Assembly (NCBI GenBank): GCA_016928435.1
Contig: JAFGKT010000034.1
Span: 1-64,000, forward strand
Origin: Sedimentisphaerales bacterium
GTDB taxonomy: Bacteria; Planctomycetota; Phycisphaerae; Sedimentisphaerales; SM23-30
DNA: 64,000 nucleotides
Direction of reading: 5' to 3'
Below, in pieces: positions 16,251-24,738 of this stretch; the stretch's first letter is position 1; each line of letters opens with the position of its first letter. The notes below the pieces were generated by a model. It searched no databases. It was not told where the DNA came from and saw only the letters and a list, made by a program, of their open reading frames with translations. Position numbers and translations under genes: made by a program.

Positions 16251-17369
16251 ATGAAGGGATTAATCTTTTTGCTGTGTGGGTTGATGGTATGCGCTATGGG
16301 GGCAGCGGTATGGGGGATTGAGGGTGATGTGGAATTGCTGAGGATAGTGGCGGATGGGTATGATGAGAATATGTCTCGGCTGCGTACGTGGGGCGGGACG
16401 GTTGAAGTGGAGTATCGCAGTTATACGGATCGTGACGATATTGATCCGAATATTTTGGCGTTCCCACTTAGGACGGAGATAAATCTGCACGGGGGATTCT
16501 TGATCGATCGCGATGCTGCGATAACTAGGTGGTTCAATTCTATCGAGGAGAACAGGGTTTCTGATGGTGTTGAAGAACAGCACAGTCGCCGTTACGCTGG
16601 GATGATTCAGGCTGATGTGGATTATCAGATGTTCAATATTTTGGATAATGCAGGATTTGTGCGGACTTTGGAGATATGGGGCAAAGACAGAGATGTAATG
16701 TCAGTGTTCTGCTATAGTATCTTCAGTCCTTTATATATGTGGGAGAATATCTCGCAGCATAATAATTATTTTTGTTCTGTGCTTAGTTCGGAGATGTTGA
16801 GACGTGTGTATGAGGAGGCAGAGGAGCGGGAGAGATGTAGTGTTGTCAGGGATGGGGATTTGGTGACGTTTGAGCTGTGGAGTCATAGGGATGATCCGTG
16901 TGAAGAGGTGGTCAACAGGTTTGTCTATGATTTGTCCAAAGGTTATAACATGGTAGAGATGGTTACGTCCAGTCCTTACGGCGGATTACATCTTCAGGCG
17001 GATTATGTTCAGGTTGGTGATGTATTTGTGTTATGTGAGATAACAAAGAACTACACGAATTCGGTCGGTGGAGTTGATCAAGAGATGTTCTTTCATGCTT
17101 GTTGGGAGACAGGTATGGTCAATGAGGTTGTTGATCCCTGTGAGTTTGGGTTTGATAAGATTGGGTTGCGGATCGGTGACAGTGTCACAGACAGGCGAAC
17201 AGGGGAGTTTTTGTACAATTGGCAGGGCAATAGTGATTTTTCGGGGATGAGTAGTGAGCCGGTGCAGAGGTGTGTCGATGGTGAGAGCGCCGGTGGCGGC
17301 GGAGGAGGATGTTGTGGGAGGCGGATTTCTTGCGTGCAGCAGGATCCTTGTGATCCGTGCAGGCCGTGA
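16251..17369 (+). CDS. Secreted protein with Cys-rich tail, paralog A of tandem pair
   Basis: Family not recognised. The 372-residue product begins with a signal peptide (MKGLIFLLCGLMVCAMGAAVWG, cleavage near residue 22). It continues with a mixed alpha/beta body resembling LolA-like secreted proteins common in this phylum, and ends in a glycine run and a tail rich in Cys (GGCCGRRISC, later DPCDPC). The start, the upstream 35 bases including GGAAAGGACGGCG, and the first 60 residues are nearly duplicated in the next gene 43 bp downstream. A conserved sequence near the end reads DKIGLRIGDSVTDRRTGEF. The Cys tail could bind metal or form disulfides in the periplasm. Confidence 0.75.
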   Translation: MKGLIFLLCGLMVCAMGAAVWGIEGDVELLRIVADGYDENMSRLRTWGGTVEVEYRSYTDRDDIDPNILAFPLRTEINLHGGFLIDRDAAITRWFNSIEENRVSDGVEEQHSRRYAGMIQADVDYQMFNILDNAGFVRTLEIWGKDRDVMSVFCYSIFSPLYMWENISQHNNYFCSVLSSEMLRRVYEEAEERERCSVVRDGDLVTFELWSHRDDPCEEVVNRFVYDLSKGYNMVEMVTSSPYGGLHLQADYVQVGDVFVLCEITKNYTNSVGGVDQEMFFHACWETGMVNEVVDPCEFGFDKIGLRIGDSVTDRRTGEFLYNWQGNSDFSGMSSEPVQRCVDGESAGGGGGGCCGRRISCVQQDPCDPCRP

Positions 17370-17415
17370 GACGGATGCGGGATGATGCGGATTTGTTTTT
17401 GGAAAGGACGGCGTG

Positions 17416-18507
17416 ATGAAGGGATTAATCTTTTTGCTTTGTTGGTTGATGGTATGCGCGATGGGGGCAGTGGTATGGGGGCTGGAGGGGGATGCTGAGT
17501 TATTGAGGTTGGTGGCAGATGAATATGAGCGGAACCAGGAAGGCCTGCATACGTGGGGCGGGACAATAACGACAGAGGAACACTGTTGGATGAATCGGGG
17601 GAGCAGTGAATCGTCAGACGAGGTTGCGGATTCGTGGACTGCGAGTGGGAGTTTCAGGGGTGAGATGTTGGTGGATATGGATACGGGGATGCGGTGGTGG
17701 AACAATTATGTGGAAGAGGCTACTCCGGGCGCAAGTGGCAATGAAGAACACCGGGCGGGGTGGTATCGCGGCATGATGCGGGAAGATGCTGATTATGCAA
17801 TGCACTATGAGGCCGCGGAAGCGAGGCCGCGGATGTTGGAGATATCTGCTAAAGGTGAAATGAATGGAACGGAGCTTCGAGGGGCGGGAGGTTTTTTGGG
17901 TTTTGATCCATTCTATACTTGGCACCATGTTATGGGGGGGCTCATTGTTCCGGGCAGTGGATCGGCGCGATATGCGTATGAACGGGCAGATGAGATGGAA
18001 GGGGTGAGGGTTTATAGAGAAGGGGATAGAGTGACGCTGGATTTGGGTAGTAGTGCGGAACTGTCGGAGACTTCACTTATGGACCGGATGGTATTTGATT
18101 TGGCGCAGGGGGGCAATGTGGTGGAGCTGGAAAGGACGGAGGGGGTGTTTGAGAGTCGGTTGGAAGCGGAGTATGAGGAGATGGAGGGTGTTTTTGTGTT
18201 GAAAGGGATAACGTTGGATTCTACGTTTAGGGAGGAAGGAACGAATGGGGAGGCACACTTGCGGTTGACGGTGGAAACGAATATGGTGAATGAGCCGGTG
18301 GCGGAAGAGGAATGGGGGTTGGACAGGATAGGTTTACGGTTGGGGGATAACATACTGGACCGCAGGACGAATACGATGTTTTATGATTGGAATGGGACGA
18401 GTGATTTTTCGGGGATGCGCAGTGAGGCTTGGGAAGAACGGTCATGTTGCGGTAGCTGCTGTGGGATGCGGAGTTCTCGCGGGCAGAAAGATGTTTGTGA
18501 TCAGTGA
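17416..18507 (+). CDS. Secreted protein with Cys-rich tail, paralog B of tandem pair
   Basis: A 363-residue paralog of the preceding gene. It has the same signal peptide type (MKGLIFLLCWLMVCAMGAVVWG), the same HTWGGT motif after the first helix, and the same DRIGLRLGDNILDRRTNTMF segment and DFSGM near the end. It then has its own Cys-rich tail (SCCGSCCGMRS). The ATG at 17416 is preferred over an in-frame GTG one codon earlier, by analogy with the first copy. The central parts have diverged strongly while both ends are conserved, as expected for an old tandem duplication with selection on export, the terminal motif and the Cys tail. Function unknown. Confidence 0.75.
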   Translation: MKGLIFLLCWLMVCAMGAVVWGLEGDAELLRLVADEYERNQEGLHTWGGTITTEEHCWMNRGSSESSDEVADSWTASGSFRGEMLVDMDTGMRWWNNYVEEATPGASGNEEHRAGWYRGMMREDADYAMHYEAAEARPRMLEISAKGEMNGTELRGAGGFLGFDPFYTWHHVMGGLIVPGSGSARYAYERADEMEGVRVYREGDRVTLDLGSSAELSETSLMDRMVFDLAQGGNVVELERTEGVFESRLEAEYEEMEGVFVLKGITLDSTFREEGTNGEAHLRLTVETNMVNEPVAEEEWGLDRIGLRLGDNILDRRTNTMFYDWNGTSDFSGMRSEAWEERSCCGSCCGMRSSRGQKDVCDQ

Positions 18508-18582
18508 GACGTGCGCGGGGAGGGGGTGTGGATGACAGGTTTGGGTGTTATGATGTGGATGGGGAGGCGTTGTATCAGGGAG

Positions 18583-18634
18583 AATAAAGGGGACAGGCAC
18601 TTGCGCTGGCGCTCCAGAGCCAGTCCCCTTTATT
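18583..18634. repeat. 52-bp REP-like palindromic element, copy B
   Basis: Perfect 12-bp outer arms AATAAAGGGGAC / GTCCCCTTTATT surround an inner hairpin. It differs by one base from 14677-14728. It lies between convergent genes and could also act as a two-way transcription stop. Confidence 0.8.
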
Positions 18635-18678
18635 CCGTTTATTCAGGCGCAGTGAGGCCCCCGTTGGTACGGTGGGGA

Positions 18679-19716
18679 TCATAGTTTTTGGAGGGCTTGG
18701 TTGAATTTAGGCCAGGCGAGGTTGGCGTAGAAGCGGTGTTCGCCGGGGCCGACTACGAGTTGGCAGTTGTTTTCGGCGTTGGCGGCGCGGTAGATGGTTT
18801 TTAGTTTTTGGAATTGTTGTTGGGTGGCTTTGATGGGGAAGATGGGGTCGTTTTTGCCGGCGACGATGATGACGGGTTTGGGGGCGAACAGGCCGAGTAT
18901 GTCGGACATTTCGGCGTATTTGTAGAGGGCGGGGACGTAATTGCAGGAGCAGTGGAACATAGCCATGATGGAATCTTTGAAGGAGCAGAAGTAGCAGGAG
19001 GGCATGGCGATTTGGATTCGGGGCAGGACGGCGGCGGCGAAGGTGGAGATGGTTCCGCCTCCGGAGTTACCCATGATGGCGAGGCGTTTCAGGTTGGCAT
19101 CACCGCGCTGGGTGAGATAGTCGATGGCGCGATCGACATCGTAGATTCGTTGGCCGATTAGAGTTTGGCCGAGAAAGAGGGCCTGCATGGCGGCATCGTG
19201 GCAGTACTCCGGCGAGCTGGACTTTTGGTGGTTTTCTTGGCGGAGGCCGAATGAGCGTTGCTCGATGCAGAGAGCGGCGCAGCCTTGGGCCATGGCGATC
19301 AGACCGAAATCGCGATCACCTTCGACAGTGATTTTTTTGCTTTCGGTTTTGAAATCGACGGCGATGGAATTATGCATACCGGTGGAGTGGCCTTGAACGC
19401 AGATGATGAAGTTGTAAGGGGGGGTTGCGTTTTTGGGAAGGCAGAGGTAGGCGGGGACGTCGGCGTGAGGCTGGGCGGTGAAGACGATTTTCTCGATAGA
19501 GCCGAGGGGATGCTGTTTGGTCCAGATGGATTGGACGTTGAGGGGGGTTTTTTCCGAGGGGGTATCGCCTAACAGTTGTTTGAGTTTGCGGCGCAGCTTG
19601 CGTTGCCAGGTTTTCACATCGCCGCCGGTGTAGCTTAACTGCTGGGGGGTGTTGTCCATGATGTGGCGGTGACAGAGGGAAGGAGAGAACTCAAATTTCG
19701 TGCGTTTTTGGGCCAT
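18679..19716 (-). CDS. Alpha/beta-hydrolase, acetylxylan-esterase-like
   Basis: A 345-residue hydrolase with a visible catalytic triad: the nucleophile Ser in GNSGGG, the Asp in VAGKNDPIFP, and the His in GEHRFYAN. The order and spacing fit serine esterases related to acetylxylan esterase or prolyl-oligopeptidase-like hydrolases, which act on acylated sugars or similar esters. No signal peptide is seen, so it is probably cytoplasmic. It is a single minus-strand gene whose coding strand is A/C-rich. An internal Met at residue 20 is an alternative start; neither has a clear ribosome-binding site. The substrate is unknown. Confidence 0.78.
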   Translation of the reverse strand: MAQKRTKFEFSPSLCHRHIMDNTPQQLSYTGGDVKTWQRKLRRKLKQLLGDTPSEKTPLNVQSIWTKQHPLGSIEKIVFTAQPHADVPAYLCLPKNATPPYNFIICVQGHSTGMHNSIAVDFKTESKKITVEGDRDFGLIAMAQGCAALCIEQRSFGLRQENHQKSSSPEYCHDAAMQALFLGQTLIGQRIYDVDRAIDYLTQRGDANLKRLAIMGNSGGGTISTFAAAVLPRIQIAMPSCYFCSFKDSIMAMFHCSCNYVPALYKYAEMSDILGLFAPKPVIIVAGKNDPIFPIKATQQQFQKLKTIYRAANAENNCQLVVGPGEHRFYANLAWPKFNQALQKL

Positions 19717-20003
19717 GCTTTCAGTCTTCTAGGTATATTCCGGCGAAAATCGCCTTTTGAGGTTTATGTTGTTTGTTGCGAATTGCGGGTTTCTACGCGG
19801 ATTGTAACTCTTTGAAGGGCGAGGTTCAATGCCAAATGGGGCAGGTGGGGGAAAAATCGGATTACTTGTGGCATTTAGGGTGGTTTTGCTGCTAGAATGC
19901 GGATAGGTCAGGGATGATGGGCATGGCCCACTACCTTGGGTGTTTGGGGTTGGTGAGAAACTATTGTCGCAATGAGTTAAAAGTTTTTTTGAGGTCTTGA
20001 GAT

Positions 20004-20036
20004 AAAACCCCCTGACGGGTCAGGGAGCTAGTCTGT
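20004..20036. repeat. Small hairpin repeat, copy B
   Basis: Contains the hairpin CCCTGA-cggg-TCAGGG (20010-20025). It matches 13566-13598 in both flanks and loop, with C-G replaced by T-A inside the stem. The remainder of the 365-bp gap from 19717 to 20081 holds no gene I can support. Confidence 0.55.
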
Positions 20037-20081
20037 CGAGTAATACATGCGTTAGATGGTTTACTTTTAGGTTGGTTTGTT

Positions 20082-21041
20082 ATGTTGGATGTATTTTTGA
20101 GTGCATTTGGTGGGACGTTTTTGGCGGTGGCGAAGGTGTTTTTGGTGGTTTTGGCTGCGGGGATATTGGTACGTCGGGGGATTGTGGGTCAGCATCATGT
20201 TAAGGCTTTGTCGTCGGTAACGGTGAATGTGTTTTTGCCTTGCATGATATTTTCGAATATTACGAGTACGTTTGATCCGGGGGCGATGCGGATTTGGCCT
20301 ATGCTTCCTTTGGCGGGGGTGGCAATGATAGGTGTGGGGTTGGGATTAGGTAGTTTGGTGTTCGCGCGGGATCTGCGGCGGAATCGGGATTTGGTGGCGT
20401 TGTCGGGATTACAGAACGCGGGATATTTGGTGTTGCCTTTAGGTAGTATGTTGTTTCCGGAGCAATTTGATCAGTTTGCGCTATATTGTTTTCTTTTGAT
20501 ATTGGGTGTTAGTCCGCTGTTGTGGAGTTTGGGTAAGTATTTGGTGACCGCGGGCGAGCACGAGCGGTTTTCTTGGCGGACGGTGATAACGCCTCCGTTT
20601 TGCGCGAATGTTTTGGCGATGATTTTGGCGTTTACACATGCGGCGGATTATGTGCCTGGTGTTTTGGCGGGGCCGATCGACATGTTGGGCAAGGGTGCGG
20701 TGCCGGTCGCGAATTTTGTGTTGGGTGCGGTTTTGGGTAGTATCACTTTGCGTTGGCGGCATCATATAGGAGAGGCGCTGCGGGTGATTTCGGTGAAGTT
20801 GGTGCTGCTGCCTTTGGTTACGATTGTAACATTGTATTTTTGGGGTTTGGGGGAAAGTTATCCATTGATGGCGAGTTTTTTGGTGCTGCAGAGTGCGGCG
20901 GCGCCGGCGACAGGATTGATAATTCAGTTGCGAAATTACGGTGGGAATGAGGAGAAGGTAGGCTGCATAATGCTGTTGACGTATGCGACGTGTATATTGA
21001 TGATGCCTTTCTGGCTGGCGGTTTGGCGTATTTTGCAGTGA
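20082..21041 (+). CDS. AEC-family (auxin efflux carrier-like) transporter
   Basis: An inner-membrane protein of 319 residues with about ten hydrophobic segments in two five-helix blocks. The first block contains VNVFLPCMIFSNI, where the Asn-Pro type helix break characteristic of the AEC fold is expected. GLQNAGYLVLPLGSMLF in the fourth segment is typical of the family. AEC carriers export organic anions such as malate or auxin-like compounds; the substrate is not readable here. It stands alone between an esterase and the PPC-protease operon. The ribosome-binding site is poor. Confidence 0.82.
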   Translation: MLDVFLSAFGGTFLAVAKVFLVVLAAGILVRRGIVGQHHVKALSSVTVNVFLPCMIFSNITSTFDPGAMRIWPMLPLAGVAMIGVGLGLGSLVFARDLRRNRDLVALSGLQNAGYLVLPLGSMLFPEQFDQFALYCFLLILGVSPLLWSLGKYLVTAGEHERFSWRTVITPPFCANVLAMILAFTHAADYVPGVLAGPIDMLGKGAVPVANFVLGAVLGSITLRWRHHIGEALRVISVKLVLLPLVTIVTLYFWGLGESYPLMASFLVLQSAAAPATGLIIQLRNYGGNEEKVGCIMLLTYATCILMMPFWLAVWRILQ

Positions 21042-21336
21042 GCAGAAGGGATTGCTGGGGAGGTCAATGTTTTCAGGCGGTCAGGGAGTTTTGATCCGCA
21101 GATTTCGCAGAGAATCACAGATTTTAGATTGGCCAGTGGCGGTAATTGGGCACGTGGGGATTGGTCGAAAGTTTGATGAAAGTGATGAGGTAAGGGGCCG
21201 GCAAGATGCCGGCGGTACGTTGTCAGCGGGAAAGCATTTCTTGCTTTGGAGGCGGGATGAGGTTAGGATAATAGGGGTATGATTTGGGAAGAGGCGGCAA
21301 TTAGGGATACGGTTATTTTTAACAAGGATTGAGGCC
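21042..21336. repeat. Intergenic region with dispersed repeat copy B
   Basis: The 24-bp GCCGGCAAGATGCCGGC-type element lies at 21197-21220 and matches 149-172 with one difference. At 21090-21122 a cgcagatttcgcagagaatcacagattt stretch resembles another common intergenic repeat type. No gene is seen. Confidence 0.5.
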
Positions 21337-24300
21337 ATGAATAAGCTGCGATTATTGGTGGGTTTATTTTTGTTGGTTTTGGCGGGGCCGGCGCGTGCGG
21401 ATAATTACGCGGTGCTGTTCGCGGGAGGGGTGGAACCAAGTCAGAATCCGGAGATGTTTTACAAGGCTACGATTCGTATGTGGCGGGTGGTGGTTAATCA
21501 TTTGAATTATCCAGCGGAGAATGTTTATGTGTTGGCGGCGGACGGTACGGGCGCGGGTCGGGACCAGCAGGTCAAAGACAGTATTTTGATAAACTCGGAT
21601 TGGTCGGAGGTAACCGAGGCTGGTGGGATAATTCGGCCCGGTACGCGCGACAATTTGCGGCGGGTGTTGAGTGAGTTGCAGGAGGAGATGGGGCCTGACG
21701 ATGTTTTCTATTTTTGGTCGGACGATCACGGCTATAACGAAAGTGATTTCGCGGGGTTTCGACCCGGCTGGTACAAGTCGGGTTTATGCGCTTGGATAGA
21801 CAGCAAAGCGCGCAGTCGCGACGAAGCGGACATCAGTTGCGAAGAGTTCGCGGAATGGACGAATGATTTTAATGTTAGAGCAGAGTGTTACGCGTTTGGT
21901 CAATGCTTCAGCGGTGGGATGATACATCATATGGGAATTGGCGCGAACGATGGGCGGGTTCGTTTCGCGGCGTGGTCGGCAAGTTATGACGAAACGGCGT
22001 TGGGTGCGAGCAACTGCTGGACGGACGCTTGGGTTGAGGCGTTGATTCATGAGCCGAGCCATGCTACTTGCGTGTTAGGGCGGGCGGCGGTGGTGAATGA
22101 TCGCTATGGTCCTTATGGTGACCGGGGCAAGAGTGAGAACCCGGGATATGTGGGTGACAATTTTGATTTGACGACGGGCGAGTTGGTGAACGGCCCGGCG
22201 GTGATCTTGGGTGCTTTGCCAGTTGAGCGGGACACTGCGCGATCGATCAGTTTTGAAGGGGATTTGGCGCGGGGTGATTTTGTTGACGAGAACGGGTGGT
22301 TTTACGACAGTTATGTTTTTGAGGCGAAGGCGGGGGATCGAATAACGTGCAGTTTGGTTTCGGATGATTTTGATTCTTATTTGACGTTGATTTCGCCGGA
22401 GGATGTGCGTCAGGTTGATGATGATTCGGCGGGTAATTTGGACGCGGTTATCAGTTTCACAGCGGAATCGACGGGTGAATATCGGGTTATGGTTTCGGCG
22501 TACCGAAGCCGACTGGCGGACCATCGGGACTTTAACGCTTTGAGTCCGGAACAAGGCTGTTATGTGTTGGATATCCAAGGGGCGCACGCGGGCTGGGCGG
22601 TTGCGAATCCGGATTTGGAAGTGGTGGAGTTGGCTGGGCGACTGAAGCGGGGCGACCGGGTAGTGGAGGAAAGTCAGAGTTACTATGATCTATATGGTTT
22701 CGCTGCAGAGAAAGGTGATCACATAGCGGTTGATTTACTGAGCGATGATTTTGACGGGAGTTTGTTGGTCTATTCGCCGACGAATAAGCGTTACGCGGAT
22801 GACCAGGGTGGCGAGGGAACGAACGCGGCGTTGTCGTTTTTGGCGGAGAGTTCGGGGAACTATCGGGTATTGGCGACTTCGTTTGAATCGGGACAAAGCG
22901 GTCATTATCAGCTTCGGGTGGCGGGCGGTCGTGATGTTCGAGTGATTCAACAAAGAACGAACCGTGACGGCGAACTTTTGCTACAAGAGGGGAGTCTGGA
23001 TGAAGATGATGAAATTTTGACGGGAGAGGGATCGTATTACGATTTGTACACGTTTCAGGCGAACTATGGCGATAGTGTTGATATTGATTTGATGAGCGAA
23101 GACTTTAACGCGTATATAATTTGTAAGTCGCCTTTGGGTCAGCGGCGTTTCGATGACAATTCAGGCGATGGTGAAAACGCGCATTTAGGTTTTGTGGCGG
23201 ACGCCAGCGGAGCTTATCGACTCTGGGTGAATTCTTTCGCTGAGGGTGAGGAAGGGGCGTATGATTTGGCGGTTCGGGGCGGGAGCAATTTGCGGATGAT
23301 CGATCCGCCGACGGAGCTGCGGGGCCGTTTGAACAGGCAGTCGGCGCGTGTCGGTGGTAAGTATTTTGATTTCTATCGATTCACGGCAGAAGAAGGGGAT
23401 TTTGTCGCGTTGGATTTGATATCGAGGTCGTTTGATTGTTATTTGATAGTGCGTGGTCCGACTGGCGAACAGATGATCGATGACGACGGCGGTGCGGACA
23501 GTAACGCGTCGTTGAGTTTTATGGCTGAGGCCAGCGGGGTGTATCAGGTTTTGGTGACGTCCTATTCACCGCGGGAACAGGGGCGCTATACGCTGCGTTG
23601 TTTGGGTGTGGATTTGGAGGACTCGGAGCCGCCGGTCTCGGCAGAAGGTTTTCTCGCGGCAGACAACGCTGGGCCTTACGGCAACTACCGCACCGTTTAC
23701 AGTTTCAGCGCGGAACAAGGCAGCCTTTTAGCTGTTGATCTAATGTCAACGGATTTTGACACTTACTTGGTAGTGAGGTCGCCTTCGGGTCAGGAATACA
23801 TCAATGACGACGCGGGCACCAATACTAACTCTAGCGTCACCATGACGGCGGACGCGACGGGCGTTTACCAAGTTGTGGTAAGTTCTTTTGAAGAAGGGGA
23901 GACTGGTGATTTTGAGTTAGCGGTTTTTGGCGGCGCGGATTTAGCTCCGGTTGAGTTGGAGGAATTGGCTCAGGCGGGCAAATTGCCCGGCTTGGCGGAC
24001 AAGTTGGAGGTGAGTGCGGAGTTGTTCGCGCTGATGCAGCAGCCTAGTTTGGCGGTGGTTTCACGGGCGGGGGTGGTGGCGCATCACGGCCGACTGGAAG
24101 CGGGCGATGAGGTGAGCGAAGACGGCAGTTACTATGATGTATATGATATCGAAGCGACGGCAGGGGACCAAATGGAGATAACGTTGGTTTCGGATGATTT
24201 TGACGCTTATTTGACAGTGGAGATGCCGAGCGGCCAGCGTTTTACGGATGACGACGGAGGCAATGGGCATAACTCGTGCTTGCCTTTCAGCGTGCGATCC

Positions 24301-24720
24301 ACGGGACAATATCGAATTATCGCTTCGAGCTATGGTCCACGCGAAACGGGCGAATACGATTTGCAGATCGAGACTTTTCCGACCGGCGCGGTGCAGACAT
24401 GCGGGGGACAACTGGAACGCGGTGATGAAACACGAGACCAACGCTGTGTTGACTGGTATGATTTGCATGCCGCGGCGGGTGATCGTATTCGGATAGATTT
24501 GGTATCGGATGATTTTGACGCTTATCTGATAGTGGTGTCGCCTAGCGGCAGAGAATACACTGATGACGACAGCGGAACTGAACTGAACGCCAGGCTGTCG
24601 TTCACGGCGGACGTTGATGGTTTGTGTCATGTGGGTGTGAGTTCGTACGAACCGGAATACGGCAGTTATGAGCTGCGAGTGTTGGGCGGCGGGGAACTAA
24701 GAGCTTCTGAAGACGATTAA
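21337..24720 (+). CDS. Secreted caspase-like/legumain-type (C13) cysteine peptidase with seven PPC domains
   Basis: The 1127-residue exported protein starts with a signal peptide (cleavage near ARA, residue 21). The catalytic domain (about 22-300) has the clan CD dyad: His131 in SDDHGYN and Cys190 in FGQCFSGG, each after a hydrophobic strand. Then follow seven PPC (pre-peptidase C-terminal) beta-sandwich repeats of about 100 residues, with the recurrent pattern YYDLY-F-A--GD, SDDFDAYL and DDDGG. The fifth and sixth are separated by a short helical linker. Clan CD enzymes cut after Asn, Asp, Arg or Lys; specificity is unknown here. The next gene, 18 bp downstream, is composed only of such repeats. 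GAGG lies before the ATG. Confidence 0.85.
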   Translation: MNKLRLLVGLFLLVLAGPARADNYAVLFAGGVEPSQNPEMFYKATIRMWRVVVNHLNYPAENVYVLAADGTGAGRDQQVKDSILINSDWSEVTEAGGIIRPGTRDNLRRVLSELQEEMGPDDVFYFWSDDHGYNESDFAGFRPGWYKSGLCAWIDSKARSRDEADISCEEFAEWTNDFNVRAECYAFGQCFSGGMIHHMGIGANDGRVRFAAWSASYDETALGASNCWTDAWVEALIHEPSHATCVLGRAAVVNDRYGPYGDRGKSENPGYVGDNFDLTTGELVNGPAVILGALPVERDTARSISFEGDLARGDFVDENGWFYDSYVFEAKAGDRITCSLVSDDFDSYLTLISPEDVRQVDDDSAGNLDAVISFTAESTGEYRVMVSAYRSRLADHRDFNALSPEQGCYVLDIQGAHAGWAVANPDLEVVELAGRLKRGDRVVEESQSYYDLYGFAAEKGDHIAVDLLSDDFDGSLLVYSPTNKRYADDQGGEGTNAALSFLAESSGNYRVLATSFESGQSGHYQLRVAGGRDVRVIQQRTNRDGELLLQEGSLDEDDEILTGEGSYYDLYTFQANYGDSVDIDLMSEDFNAYIICKSPLGQRRFDDNSGDGENAHLGFVADASGAYRLWVNSFAEGEEGAYDLAVRGGSNLRMIDPPTELRGRLNRQSARVGGKYFDFYRFTAEEGDFVALDLISRSFDCYLIVRGPTGEQMIDDDGGADSNASLSFMAEASGVYQVLVTSYSPREQGRYTLRCLGVDLEDSEPPVSAEGFLAADNAGPYGNYRTVYSFSAEQGSLLAVDLMSTDFDTYLVVRSPSGQEYINDDAGTNTNSSVTMTADATGVYQVVVSSFEEGETGDFELAVFGGADLAPVELEELAQAGKLPGLADKLEVSAELFALMQQPSLAVVSRAGVVAHHGRLEAGDEVSEDGSYYDVYDIEATAGDQMEITLVSDDFDAYLTVEMPSGQRFTDDDGGNGHNSCLPFSVRSTGQYRIIASSYGPRETGEYDLQIETFPTGAVQTCGGQLERGDETRDQRCVDWYDLHAAAGDRIRIDLVSDDFDAYLIVVSPSGREYTDDDSGTELNARLSFTADVDGLCHVGVSSYEPEYGSYELRVLGGGELRASEDD

Positions 24721-24738
24721 TTTGAAAGGTGAGTTGAT

